Source: Pseudomonas antarctica (lineage in GTDB: Bacteria > Pseudomonadota > Gammaproteobacteria > Pseudomonadales > Pseudomonadaceae). From it: a stretch of 30,116 nt of DNA. Location: contig NZ_CP015602.1 in assembly GCF_001647715.1 (NCBI RefSeq), positions 1 to 30,116 on the forward strand. The letters are read 5' to 3'. Positions 19,543 to 28,149 of this stretch are shown piece by piece. Numbering within the stretch: position 1 is the first letter of the stretch; the number at the start of each line of letters is the position of its first letter. Position numbers and translations under genes: made by a program. Under the pieces are notes generated by a model. It made no database searches, had not been told where the DNA came from, and saw only the letters and a program-made list of their open reading frames with translations.

Positions 19543-21723
19543 CTATTTTTTTGGCGAGAATTCAAAGCTGACATTCCCGGTGGTCTTATCCTGCAAAACA
19601 AGCATTGCGGCAAAGGTCTTTCCTGACTTTTTACTGACGAACCCTTTGATTTCAGCCGTCTTGCCCTTCTTTATCAGCGTTTCGACCTGGCTGGCCGTGA
19701 TCTTCTTATCGGCAATGGTAGCCCATACTTTAAAGGTGCAACCAGTACAGGCGTATGTCTTCGCGCTGATAACAATTTCCTTGCCGCAGTTGGGGCAGGG
19801 CGACTCAAGACGGGGCAAACCACCTTCACGGGGCTTGTGTTCGCCTTTAATCTCTCCGACATCGACCTGGCTGACCTGTTCGGTCAAAAAGGCCATCAGT
19901 TTTGAAATGAACTCATCAACGCTTAACGAACCTTGTTCGATCAGCGTTTGCTGTTCAGACCAGAGCGCCGTCATGTCGGGCTGTGTGGCAATGTCCGGGA
20001 GGGCGTTGAAGAAGGCAATCCCCGTTTCCGTGGGGATGATGTTTTTCTTGTCCATGACGATAAAATTACGTGTTTTAAGCGTTTCAATGATGGCTGAACG
20101 TGTCGCAGACGTGCCAATCCCGCCGTGTTCAGCCTCGTTGTCGCGATCCTTATCTTTGAGCAACTGCTTAATCACCGGATCGCTGACAAAATCAGCAATG
20201 CGCACCAGGGCGGCAAGCAAGGTGGCTTCGGTAAATAGCTTCGGCGGGGTGGTTTTCTTCTCGGCCACGCTCGTTTCACGGCATGAACCCGAATCCCCGG
20301 CTTTAAGCTCGCTGACGGATTCAAAGGCAGTGCCTGCCTCGTCTTCATCCCCGGACTCGTCGTTTTCTTCTTCTTTGTCCTCTTTGCTCGATCCCTTGAG
20401 CAATGTCTCAAAGCCTGGATCAACCGTTGTCTTGGCTTTGTAGGTAAATACCTCGCCTGCCACGTCAACGGCGCCGGTGGCCTCAAGGTACTTTTTGTTG
20501 CGCATGAACTGCACCAGGTACTGACGCGCAATGGCCTGATAGACCTTGGCCTCAAGGTCAGACAAAGCGGAAATATCAGGTACGTTGATCGTCGGAATGA
20601 TAGCCGTGTGCGCTGAAATTTTACTGTCATCGAACGCTTTGCTTTTGATACCCGGCTCGATGGCCACGTGCATGAACTCAGGCTTTTCTTTGAGCGCGGC
20701 CAGGATGTTAGGCGCGTCGGCAAACTGTTCATCAGACAGATAATTGCAATCGGAACGGTTGTAAGTGATGGCCTTGTACTTTTCGCGCAGCCCTTGCGTG
20801 ATCTCTAGCGTTTGCGCGGCGGTCAGGCCAAACCGTTTGTTCATGTGCTGTTGCAGCTTGATCAAGTTGAACGGCAGGGGAGGCGTGGTCTCTTTCTCTT
20901 TAACGCTGCAATCGCGCACCGTTGCCGCCTGGCCCTTGCAGCGATCACCGACAAGACCAATAGCGACCTTATCAATTACTCGGCCCTTGTCATCCCTCGA
21001 TAGGTCTTCTGAGGGCTTGAGGCGTGCCGTGAAGGTGTTGCCACCCAGCGTAAACGTGCCGTCCAGGGTGTAGAAAAATGAGGACGTATGCGCTTGATTA
21101 GCCAGCCAGCGTCGGACGATCAAGCCAAGGATAGGCGTTTGCACACGGCCCACACTCAATACGCCCTGATAGCCTTTGGCTTGAGCTGCGATGGTGTACG
21201 CACGGGACATGCTCAAGCCATACAGCAGATCCCCGGCAGTACGGGCGTAGGTCTTTTCGTAGACGCCAAAAAAGTCTTGGTTGTTTTTAAGGTTGGCTAA
21301 GGATTTTTTGACAGCGTTCGGAGTGTTATCGCTGATAAACACTCGCTTCACGGATTTTGTATAACCCGCAAACAAGATCAACTCATCGACCAGCAGTTGC
21401 CCTTCATCATCAGGGTCGCCGCCATGTACAATTTCGTCCGCTTCCTTAATCAAATTAAGCACGATTTTAGTGTGATCTGCTTTGTTGGGTATGACTTCAT
21501 ACTGCAATGGAAACAAATTCAACGGCAAATCTTGTTGTTTCCATTGTTTATAGCTCGGGTTGTAAGTCTCCGGCTCGATAGATTTTAGCAAGTGACCAAT
21601 GCACCACGTTACTTTGTCTTCTCCGCACTCAAAGTAGCCGTTCTTTTTTGAATGCTTTCCATCTGTCAGAGCGTTGGCAATGTCCAGGGCGACAGCGGGT
21701 TTTTCAGCGATATACAGTTTCAT
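19543..21723 (-). CDS. topB: DNA topoisomerase III
   Basis: Type IA topoisomerase of 726 residues that relaxes or decatenates DNA, probably during plasmid transfer or segregation. The TOPRIM acids are Glu7 in AEKPAVA and DPDDEGQ at 103-109. The motif LSVGRVQTPILG follows at 189-200, and the catalytic Tyr321 lies in AITYNRSDCNYL. An acidic insertion (about 438-470, rich in Glu/Asp) interrupts the domain before the C-terminal part. Four Cys (643, 646, 659, 662; CPNC...CTGC) form a zinc ribbon. AAAGGTT precedes the ATG. Plasmid topB genes next to conjugation genes are known in IncP (traE) and IncX. Confidence 0.95.
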   Translation of the reverse strand: MKLYIAEKPAVALDIANALTDGKHSKKNGYFECGEDKVTWCIGHLLKSIEPETYNPSYKQWKQQDLPLNLFPLQYEVIPNKADHTKIVLNLIKEADEIVHGGDPDDEGQLLVDELILFAGYTKSVKRVFISDNTPNAVKKSLANLKNNQDFFGVYEKTYARTAGDLLYGLSMSRAYTIAAQAKGYQGVLSVGRVQTPILGLIVRRWLANQAHTSSFFYTLDGTFTLGGNTFTARLKPSEDLSRDDKGRVIDKVAIGLVGDRCKGQAATVRDCSVKEKETTPPLPFNLIKLQQHMNKRFGLTAAQTLEITQGLREKYKAITYNRSDCNYLSDEQFADAPNILAALKEKPEFMHVAIEPGIKSKAFDDSKISAHTAIIPTINVPDISALSDLEAKVYQAIARQYLVQFMRNKKYLEATGAVDVAGEVFTYKAKTTVDPGFETLLKGSSKEDKEEENDESGDEDEAGTAFESVSELKAGDSGSCRETSVAEKKTTPPKLFTEATLLAALVRIADFVSDPVIKQLLKDKDRDNEAEHGGIGTSATRSAIIETLKTRNFIVMDKKNIIPTETGIAFFNALPDIATQPDMTALWSEQQTLIEQGSLSVDEFISKLMAFLTEQVSQVDVGEIKGEHKPREGGLPRLESPCPNCGKEIVISAKTYACTGCTFKVWATIADKKITASQVETLIKKGKTAEIKGFVSKKSGKTFAAMLVLQDKTTGNVSFEFSPKK

Positions 21724-21733
21724 GATTTAACCT

Positions 21734-21937
21734 TTATTCGATTTGTCGCCACAAATAGGGCGGGATTTTATCGAACGAGCGACCTGTTGATATTTCGACA
21801 TTGCGATGGTCGGCAGCAGCTAGCACCGCTAGTGATTCCTCGGCGCTTACTGTTTTAAGCAATTGGGAAACCATGAAATCTAATGTTTCCTGCTTGCTGC
21901 AACGTCGAAACTTCAACAAGTACGCTTGTTTGTTCAA
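21734..21937 (-). CDS. hha: Hha/YmoA-family modulator of H-NS (TTG start)
   Basis: 67 residues from a TTG at 21937, five bases after the trbM stop (TAGTCCATTG). The sequence has the Hha/YmoA hallmarks in order: AYLLKFRRC (Hha YLMRLRRC), ETL, SAEESLAVLAAADHR (Hha LSDNELAVFYSAADHR), then FDKIPPYLW (Hha YDKIPSSVW). Hha proteins bind H-NS and sharpen its silencing of acquired DNA. Its gene is two genes away from an H-NS-family gene. A frame running further upstream overlaps trbM and is not needed. It has no ATG, so ordinary annotation may miss it. The topoisomerase gene starts ten bases after its stop. Confidence 0.85.
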   Translation of the reverse strand: MNKQAYLLKFRRCSKQETLDFMVSQLLKTVSAEESLAVLAAADHRNVEISTGRSFDKIPPYLWRQIE

Positions 21938-21941
21938 TGGA

Positions 21942-22256
21942 CTAGCCCCGGACCTTACCGAATTTGTCCATGATCTTATCAGAGTAGGCCGGGTCAGAGC
22001 CGCTACACTCGCCCAAGAACTCCTTGCGAGCGTCAAACGTCGGCCCAGGCTTGAACTTGCCGCGCTTCTTGACCTCGATGCTGAAAAATTTCTTTTCGGC
22101 AGACGAGCATTCAGAGCCACCGCTATTGCCCGTCAACTTGCCGAACATGCACAGCGTGACTGTGCAGGCGTCCGTGTCGCCCGCCTGTGCGTTGGTGGCT
22201 AACCCCGCACAGAGAGCCATAGCGAGCGCGGCTGTAGTCCTTTTTAAGCTATTCAT
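21942..22256 (-). CDS. trbM: TrbM/KikA/MpfK-family conjugal transfer protein
   Basis: 104 residues with a Sec signal (MNSLKRTTAALAMALCAGLATNAQA). The mature part (ACTVTLCMFGKLTGNSGGSECSSAEKKFFSIEVKKRGKFKPGPTFDARKEFLGEC) has four conserved Cys that suggest disulfides in the periplasm. The CTVTLCM...G..CS...KKFFSI pattern is typical of the family, an accessory of mating-pair formation. Its start overlaps the Cag12-like stop (AAATGA). Confidence 0.88.
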   Translation of the reverse strand: MNSLKRTTAALAMALCAGLATNAQAGDTDACTVTLCMFGKLTGNSGGSECSSAEKKFFSIEVKKRGKFKPGPTFDARKEFLGECSGSDPAYSDKIMDKFGKVRG

Positions 22257-22750
22257 TTTTCTACCTCGGCATACTTGTGAAGGGTGATCGCAACGTTTTC
22301 ACAGTCAACACAGAGCGCTGTGGCGCGGTAGGTAAAGCTTGAGCCGGTGGTTTCATGCTTCCACGTTCTGCTAATCGGCTGCACCGGTTTTGCCTTGTGG
22401 TTAGCCTGAATCGGTGCTGTCGCGCCATGCTCTAGCAGCCATTGACGGGTGCGTTCTGCGTCCCCCAGGTTGGAAGTGTCCAGCTCGATCAGGTCCGCAT
22501 GGGCCAAAGCGTAATAAAAATCCGTGTTGTATGAACGCTGGTCGCCCTGGAAGTCGGCCAGGGTCAAACTCCAGGGGCCGTTAGACTGTTCGGATTTAAT
22601 TACCTCATTCGTCATGACCAGGCGGGGCAGGCTGGTATTAACAACTTCTGGTTTTTGATCAAAATCCACGGCGGCGGGTTGAGGGGGTGAAGAACAGCCC
22701 GACAATGCCAATGCGACTACAGTTGAAACACTAAACGCTATTTTTTTCAT
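22253..22750 (-). CDS. Cag12-family lipoprotein, type IV secretion accessory
   Basis: 165 residues from the ATG at 22750 (GAGGATC ahead). An upstream in-frame start at 22774 would overlap virD4. Lipoprotein signal with lipobox LALSG-C. The middle (VEVVNTSLPRL-like start, FYYALAHADLIELD, SRTWKHETTGSSFTYRATALCVDC) resembles the Cag12 family, named after a Helicobacter Cag protein and common next to conjugative type IV systems. A role as small outer-membrane accessory is inferred. It overlaps trbM by four bases. Confidence 0.75.
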   Translation of the reverse strand: MKKIAFSVSTVVALALSGCSSPPQPAAVDFDQKPEVVNTSLPRLVMTNEVIKSEQSNGPWSLTLADFQGDQRSYNTDFYYALAHADLIELDTSNLGDAERTRQWLLEHGATAPIQANHKAKPVQPISRTWKHETTGSSFTYRATALCVDCENVAITLHKYAEVEK

Positions 22751-22760
22751 TGCTTGATCC

Positions 22761-24596
22761 TCAAAAATTAACAATGGCTTCTAACTCTTGTCGCTCTAAT
22801 ACCAGTGCTAAGTCGTCTTTTGTTGGGAATTCGCCTTTGCCGAGTTTTGATTTTACGGACTGGAAGGTAGGTGAAAGCGCTATCAATTTGTCCATAAAAA
22901 AATCGTCATTGAAGTAATAGGCCTTTTTGCAATAAATGGGGTGCTCGCCCTTAAGCAAAATAACTTCGTCTGTGTCAGGTAATAACTTTAGTTCCTGTGC
23001 GTACATGAGTGGTCTTTTTGCGTCAGCTTCTGACTCTCCGCGAGAGACTTTGGCATTGGCGGTACTTTTACTCTTTGACTTACTTTTTGGTGTAGTGTTG
23101 CCAAGCTCCCTTTCAAGAATTTCCGCGTCAACTTGTGCGCCGATAGAGTAGTTTATTTTGCAAGAGTGGTTGGCACTCAAAACCTTGTTGCCCTCAAGAC
23201 CGTAAATTTCGTTTTTCTGCGACTCAGTTTGATAGATGGTCAACAATTGCAGTTTGTAGCCCGCAATGTAACCCGCCGAGTTTTTAACGTAGTTGATTTT
23301 ACCAATGGACGGGAATTCATCCATCAACAACAATGTATTAATTTTCAACGTCGAATCAAAGTCAGGGTTTTCACTCAGATTTGTTTTGATCGCGCAGTTA
23401 AAGAACAGATTCAGTATTACGGGCGCAATTTCTACGTCTTTCGGTGTTACCCCCAAGTAGATTGTCATTTTTTTACGACGAACTTGTTTGAAGTCAAAGC
23501 AATTTTTGTCGGTGGCTTTGCGCACGTTTGGCAGGGTGAAAAGTCGCAGCTCTTTTTCGAACGTACCCGTTACGCTGCCTTTCACATCATCGCCCAGCAG
23601 GGAAAAGCTTTTGAGCTTGTCGTGTGCGCCTTGGACGACATGCACAATGGACTCAGGACAGAGCGTAGGAGAGGGAGCTTCTGTCAGCGCTTCTGCCAAA
23701 GCTTCAATAATTTCTTCGACGGTGACCTGATAATAAAGATCGAGCGCCGTACCAACGGAATATACGGGCTTGATGTGGAAGGTGCGCAACTGTCCTGGCT
23801 GGTAGGTGATGAAATACCATAGGGCCGACACGTACGCGACGAACAAGCTTTGCGCCGAGTTGTTGAAGTGCTTTTCGGCGCCGGTCGTGCTGCCGGTGTT
23901 GTAGAAAATTTCGGCAATGCCCAGCAGATCGGACAAACCCTCGTTGTCGCTTAAATCGATGTAGAAAAGGGGGTTCATGCCGTGCGATTTTTCGGAGAAT
24001 GGGTTGAATAGAAATACCTCATTGCCCAACACCTGTTGGCGGTACTTGCTGGTGATGTTGTAGCACTCTTGTTTTAGATCCAGAAGGATCATCGAGCCTC
24101 GCCATTCCATAGCGTTTGGAATCACTACAGCGGCGCCTTTACCCGCCCGCGTACCCGCGCCAAGTGAAACAAAGTCGGGCTGCACGTAACGCAGAAGCTT
24201 TCCTTTGTACTTGCCGATAACAATACCTTTCCCGCTTTCATCACCCCAGGTCACGGACTTTGACTGGCGTATGTCGCTGTCTGTAGCGAAACGGGCGTCT
24301 CCATGTAGTGTTTGCTTTGGCTCACTGTTGAGCTTCACCAGGGCAAGCACTGGCAGTACCAGGGACACGATAAAACCAATGCCTAGGGCAACAAAGGCAC
24401 TCAAGATGATTTCTGTATTGGAGGTGCTTGAAAAAATAGCCTGCCACAGCTTGCTATAATTCCATAACTTAACAATCTTGAGCGGTGGCACACCGTTTAG
24501 CCAATAGACTAAAACGCTCGCAATCAACGTGCTAAGGCCGATACAAACCAGCAGCAAAAAAAAGGATTGTTTTTTGTTAAATAATTTCATAATCAT
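22761..24596 (-). CDS. virD4: VirD4/TraG-type coupling protein
   Basis: 611-residue inner-membrane ATPase that delivers the relaxase-DNA complex to the secretion channel. Two membrane helices lie at about 10-33 and 62-87. Walker A is GAGTRAGKGAA (146-156) and Walker B LLLMDEFPSIG (422-432). Ser/Lys repeats (about 505-515) form a flexible linker near the C-terminus. ATGs at 24596 and 24590 are both possible; the second has better spacing from AAGG. The start lies inside the end of the preceding gene. The IncX counterpart is TaxB. Confidence 0.95.
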   Translation of the reverse strand: MIMKLFNKKQSFFLLLVCIGLSTLIASVLVYWLNGVPPLKIVKLWNYSKLWQAIFSSTSNTEIILSAFVALGIGFIVSLVLPVLALVKLNSEPKQTLHGDARFATDSDIRQSKSVTWGDESGKGIVIGKYKGKLLRYVQPDFVSLGAGTRAGKGAAVVIPNAMEWRGSMILLDLKQECYNITSKYRQQVLGNEVFLFNPFSEKSHGMNPLFYIDLSDNEGLSDLLGIAEIFYNTGSTTGAEKHFNNSAQSLFVAYVSALWYFITYQPGQLRTFHIKPVYSVGTALDLYYQVTVEEIIEALAEALTEAPSPTLCPESIVHVVQGAHDKLKSFSLLGDDVKGSVTGTFEKELRLFTLPNVRKATDKNCFDFKQVRRKKMTIYLGVTPKDVEIAPVILNLFFNCAIKTNLSENPDFDSTLKINTLLLMDEFPSIGKINYVKNSAGYIAGYKLQLLTIYQTESQKNEIYGLEGNKVLSANHSCKINYSIGAQVDAEILERELGNTTPKSKSKSKSTANAKVSRGESEADAKRPLMYAQELKLLPDTDEVILLKGEHPIYCKKAYYFNDDFFMDKLIALSPTFQSVKSKLGKGEFPTKDDLALVLERQELEAIVNF

Positions 24597-24954
24597 CAGC
24601 CTTTAGGGCGCGGCTAAATTTAACCAGCGCATCAACGCTGAAAATCAATGCCGCTGCCATTGCTAAGGCTTGGGACATATCGGTTACACAAGGCGTTATG
24701 TCGTTAAGCTCGGTAGGTTGACCCGCCATAAATGTAAGCGAAAAACTCCCCTGTGCCCCCTCAAGGTCAAAAGCTAAGTACTCTATGCCTTGAAAACGGT
24801 AAGGATAAAGCGTGGCGATAATTTGGCCCTTGATAGCGAGTTTAATTTGCTTGGATATTTCTTTAATCCAGCTTACTAGCTCTGCTGGATGGTCGTTGTT
24901 TCCGTTCATGTCCAAACGGCTAACGAGATTAGCAGGATGATTAATAGTGTTCAT
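24577..24954 (-). CDS. Hypothetical protein between virB11 and virD4
   Basis: 125 residues, no signal peptide and no strong membrane segment apart from a hydrophobic Ala-rich helix (MSQALAMAAALIFSVDALVKF). The middle (QIIATLYPYRFQGIEYLAFDLEGAQGSFSLTFMAGQPTEL) is beta-rich. GGAG precedes the ATG at 24954. A later ATG at 24909 is possible. It overlaps virD4 by 20 bases and follows virB11 after a 102-base gap. No family recognised. Position suggests a type IV secretion accessory. Confidence 0.7.
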   Translation of the reverse strand: MNTINHPANLVSRLDMNGNNDHPAELVSWIKEISKQIKLAIKGQIIATLYPYRFQGIEYLAFDLEGAQGSFSLTFMAGQPTELNDITPCVTDMSQALAMAAALIFSVDALVKFSRALKADDYEII

Positions 24955-24994
24955 AATGTAATTCTCCTGTTCCTTCCGTGGAGCTGCTGCGAGT

Positions 24995-25014
24995 CAGGGT
25001 GACTTGTCGCGCTG
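24995..25014 (-). repeat. 20-base repeat, second copy
   Basis: Reverse complement of bases 13143-13162 without a mismatch, in the 102-base gap between virB11 and the following small gene. Two identical inverted 20-mers this far apart could allow inversion by recombination or could mark an old insertion. Confidence 0.6.
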
Positions 25015-25056
25015 GCTTACAGTAGCCATCAAGCCGCTTGCGGCGCGGTAGTCGCT

Positions 25057-26106
25057 TTAAAGGTTCATGTAGCGTTGCTGATCGACCGGTTTGAAATAAA
25101 TTTCACCCATACGACGCACATCCCCCGATACGTCCACATGACAAATAATGTCGGTGCTGTTCAGGATTTTTCGTCTAAGCACTGCATAGGGCAGCATCTG
25201 GCATTCAGCGTTTTGGTAGCAGCGTTCAATAAGTCCGTCTATGGCTTCTTCGACAGACCCCGAATGCAACGAAGTCATACTGCCGCCATGGCCGGACCCG
25301 ACGACTTTATAAAAGTCCCACGTTTCACCGCCACGCACCTCGGCCAGAAAAATACGGTCTGGATTCATTCGAAAGCACGACTTCAACAAACTGGCGGAGG
25401 TCACAATAGCCCCAGGCGTATTACTCGCCTCAGAGGGATAAAACAGGTGGACATAATTCTTATGCGTCCAGAACTTAATTTCCGGGGTGTCCTCGATGGT
25501 AATAATCCGAACTTTAAGCGGCACAAACGCGAGTAAAGTTTTCATGTAGGTGGTTTTGCCAGACCCAGTCGCACCGGCAAATACAATGGTTTTACCCATC
25601 CGCACCGCCAGTTCCATGAACTCGGCAATGCGCCTGTGCTTGTACAGATTGAGCAAACGCAGCTCATCCACGCTTTGTTTCTTCTCCAGGGCGACTTCGC
25701 TGTAAAACCCACCATCAATGTATTTTTGATGTGGTATCTGCCGATCCGTTGGAACCCGGATCGTGATCGAGTACGTACCCCGCTCGCAGGCTGGATAACG
25801 TACTGCCTGGACGCGCTCACCCGATTCCAGCGTAGCCGACAGCAACGGCTTGGTTTCGTCGATATGGTCATCGTTGTAGTTAGCCAGCGTCTTGCCAAAC
25901 CGCTCGCACGCCGCCAGTGTGATTTTTGGGTTTTCAGCAAAACTCCATACGCCATTAATTTTTAGAAACACACCGCCAGGGCGATTTACTGCCATTTCGG
26001 TAAGGCCAGACGTACCTAAATAGTCACCAAACATTCCAGTTTTGTAAAAATCTAGAGAGCGGTTAGTCACCGCGCTAGCACTGTTAACAGCTAAAGGCAT
26101 ATTCAC
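25057..26106 (-). CDS. virB11: VirB11-type secretion ATPase
   Basis: 349-residue hexameric traffic ATPase on the cytoplasmic face of the secretion channel. Walker A FAGATGSGKTTYMKTL (177-192), Asp box, Walker B DRIFLAEVRGGE (250-261) and His box GHGGSMTSLHSG (272-283) are all present. The GTG at 26106 has GAGG eight bases upstream and overlaps the virB10 stop (GTGA). The ATG at 26100 is the alternative. Full length for the family. Confidence 0.95.
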   Translation of the reverse strand: MNMPLAVNSASAVTNRSLDFYKTGMFGDYLGTSGLTEMAVNRPGGVFLKINGVWSFAENPKITLAACERFGKTLANYNDDHIDETKPLLSATLESGERVQAVRYPACERGTYSITIRVPTDRQIPHQKYIDGGFYSEVALEKKQSVDELRLLNLYKHRRIAEFMELAVRMGKTIVFAGATGSGKTTYMKTLLAFVPLKVRIITIEDTPEIKFWTHKNYVHLFYPSEASNTPGAIVTSASLLKSCFRMNPDRIFLAEVRGGETWDFYKVVGSGHGGSMTSLHSGSVEEAIDGLIERCYQNAECQMLPYAVLRRKILNSTDIICHVDVSGDVRRMGEIYFKPVDQQRYMNL

Positions 26107-27242
26107 TTTTTAAGCCTCACAGCGTAGACACCAGAAAAATCAATATCTTCACCCACCAGAATTCCAATAATGTCACCCTGATTTTTGTACATGGTTGGTG
26201 GAATGTTGATTGAGTTTTCCAGAGCGGTATTAGACATTTGGGCCATGCCTTCACGAGTGTTTTGCGTGTAATCGGAGTCCTGGCTTTGATTCCCTGATCT
26301 TTTCGCGAACGCTGTAGCTACGTCCTGAACCGTACTAAGCAACAAGGCGCCTTTGAAGCGGTCCCAAAAATGTTCATCCACCCAGCCATCAATGCCGGAC
26401 TCACCCAGTTGCCCGACAACTTGAGTATCAACCAGTGTGATTTTTTTAAAGTCGCGTGTACGCAACTGGGTCCAGACCACAAACATGCGCCCCTGTCCTT
26501 GCTTGAGGGTGCCGGTTCGGTACACACCAAAGGCTTTTGTGCCCTTCTCGATCAACTTAACGTGGCTGTTTGCGCTGTAAACGTCCTCGGAAATGGTGCA
26601 GGAAATCCGCCCTGCCACGTCAGAGACAAACCGAGTTTGTAGCGTGCAGGGGATATAGGTGTTCTCCTCGATGTAGAGGTTAGGGTCCATGGCAATAGAT
26701 TCGACCTTCATGCCTGTCACGGCATTAGCCCCTGTGCCTGCTTGAGCGCCACTGCTAGGGCTAACGGCTTCGCTTCCCGGCTCTGATGCGCCGCTTGATT
26801 GGCTGCCCGTAGACGCGCTTGTAGAGCCGCTGCCATCTTGCACGGGAATAGAGAGATACTTTTTGAACCCCAGTTCCGCCACAAGCGGCTTTGGGGAGCT
26901 GTCAGAAGCAGGATTGCCGGTGTCGCCAGTAGCAGGTGCTACGGACTCTTTCTCAAAAAACTGAGTGTTCTGGCCCAGGTCTACACGACGCTTTGAGGAC
27001 GTCACACCGCTTTCAGGTGCTTTGCTGACGGGGGTATCGTCACCGGCCACGTCTTGGTACATCCCGTACAACTTAATTCCCACATACCCCAAAACCACTA
27101 GCACCACTAACGCGCCGAGGATTTTATAAATCAACGGCGACCGTCTTTTGTGATCATGCTTATTGATTTCAGGTTCCGGTGAGCCCTGGACAACACTTGC
27201 GGGTTGTTCCACCTCACTGTTGTCATCAATTTGGTTTGTCAT
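26103..27242 (-). CDS. virB10: VirB10/TrbI-type core complex protein
   Basis: 379 residues that link inner and outer membranes. A charged cytoplasmic tail (1-35) leads to one membrane helix (about 36-58, PLIYKILGALVVLVVLGYVGI). A Ser/Gly/Pro-rich periplasmic linker (110-175) follows, then the TrbI/VirB10 domain (ESIAMDPNLYIEENTYIPCTLQTRFVSDVAGRISCTISEDVYSANSHVKLIEKGTKAFGVY). It overlaps virB9 by 17 bases and virB11 by four. Confidence 0.95.
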   Translation of the reverse strand: MTNQIDDNSEVEQPASVVQGSPEPEINKHDHKRRSPLIYKILGALVVLVVLGYVGIKLYGMYQDVAGDDTPVSKAPESGVTSSKRRVDLGQNTQFFEKESVAPATGDTGNPASDSSPKPLVAELGFKKYLSIPVQDGSGSTSASTGSQSSGASEPGSEAVSPSSGAQAGTGANAVTGMKVESIAMDPNLYIEENTYIPCTLQTRFVSDVAGRISCTISEDVYSANSHVKLIEKGTKAFGVYRTGTLKQGQGRMFVVWTQLRTRDFKKITLVDTQVVGQLGESGIDGWVDEHFWDRFKGALLLSTVQDVATAFAKRSGNQSQDSDYTQNTREGMAQMSNTALENSINIPPTMYKNQGDIIGILVGEDIDFSGVYAVRLKK

Positions 27243-28149
27243 TTTTCACCTCGACCCGCTCAACCTGTGTAGAGCTTGTGTTCTTGTAAGGAGTAACAAC
27301 CTTTCCAAAGGATTGGTTGACGACACCAATTACTTGTTTGCCATGACGCAAAATAAGGTTTTGGTCTAGGCTATGAACGACCAGTATTTTATAGTTGCCT
27401 TTTTGTTGTACGGAAAAGGCCAGTGTTTGTTCTGTGCCATTTAAATACTTTGTGACGCCAGGGAATATTTTATAAGGTGAAAACCCGATATAGGTCATAA
27501 CCCCATCGTCATAGGCAAAATCTGGCGTGATATTTTGACTGTCCTTCCCTGGCCGCATGTAATAGTCCCAGTTGCGCGGGGCCTGGCCGTTTTCGAGCGT
27601 TTGTGCAATTACCTTCTTTTCTTGCTCAACCTGCAAAGCTTTTGACCGTGCCAGTTCTTCTTGGCTGGCCTTGACACGTTTATCGTCTGGATAGGCATAA
27701 TTAACGACAAGCGACGGTTCACGCTTACTGCTGGCATCTAGCAAAACCAGTTCAAGGCTGTAGTTTTTTTTGTTCGTTGAGACAAACAGGTTTGTACGCC
27801 ATTCAGAGGCGATGGGTTCGAACAACTTTTGAACGGTCTCTTTTTCGCCGCTCTCGTTGATTATTTCTTGTTTTTGGACGGCAGGCCGTGGGCTGATTGA
27901 AAGCTTATTTGCATCCCACTTAACATCCCAACCATCTTCAAATCCAGTCATTGGCTTGCCGACGATAACTTCGTCTGAACTGAAAATGACGGTGGTCAAA
28001 AAGCCGAGTCGTGAATACACCACTGTGATATTCGCAGGATTGTAATCGACGCTCTGCATACGATAATCGTAAGGGCTTGCACTGGGTATGGATGCGGCAT
28101 TGCTAAAGCTGGTCCAACCTAGCAAACAATAAAGAATGACCTTTTTCAT
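27226..28149 (-). CDS. virB9: VirB9/TrbG-type outer-membrane core protein
   Basis: 307 residues with a signal peptide (MKKVILYCLLGWTSFSNA) and a beta-rich body. The C-terminal part (NWDYYMRPGKDSQNITPDFAYDDGVMTYIGFSPYKIFPGV...VVHSLDQNLILRHGKQVIGVVNQSF) is the CagX/VirB9 domain that joins VirB7 at the outer membrane. Its ATG overlaps the virB8 stop (ATGA). Confidence 0.95.
   Translation of the reverse strand: MKKVILYCLLGWTSFSNAASIPSASPYDYRMQSVDYNPANITVVYSRLGFLTTVIFSSDEVIVGKPMTGFEDGWDVKWDANKLSISPRPAVQKQEIINESGEKETVQKLFEPIASEWRTNLFVSTNKKNYSLELVLLDASSKREPSLVVNYAYPDDKRVKASQEELARSKALQVEQEKKVIAQTLENGQAPRNWDYYMRPGKDSQNITPDFAYDDGVMTYIGFSPYKIFPGVTKYLNGTEQTLAFSVQQKGNYKILVVHSLDQNLILRHGKQVIGVVNQSFGKVVTPYKNTSSTQVERVEVKNDKPN

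Noticed and set aside
21938..22120. N-terminal extension of the Hha-like frame to 128 residues
   Set aside because: The extra 61 residues overlap trbM in another frame and look like a shadow. Hha family proteins begin at the TTG position.
21801..22202. 133-codon plus-strand frame opposite trbM and the Hha-like gene
   Set aside because: The opposite strand carries two recognisable proteins, and the plus-strand product has no sensible composition.
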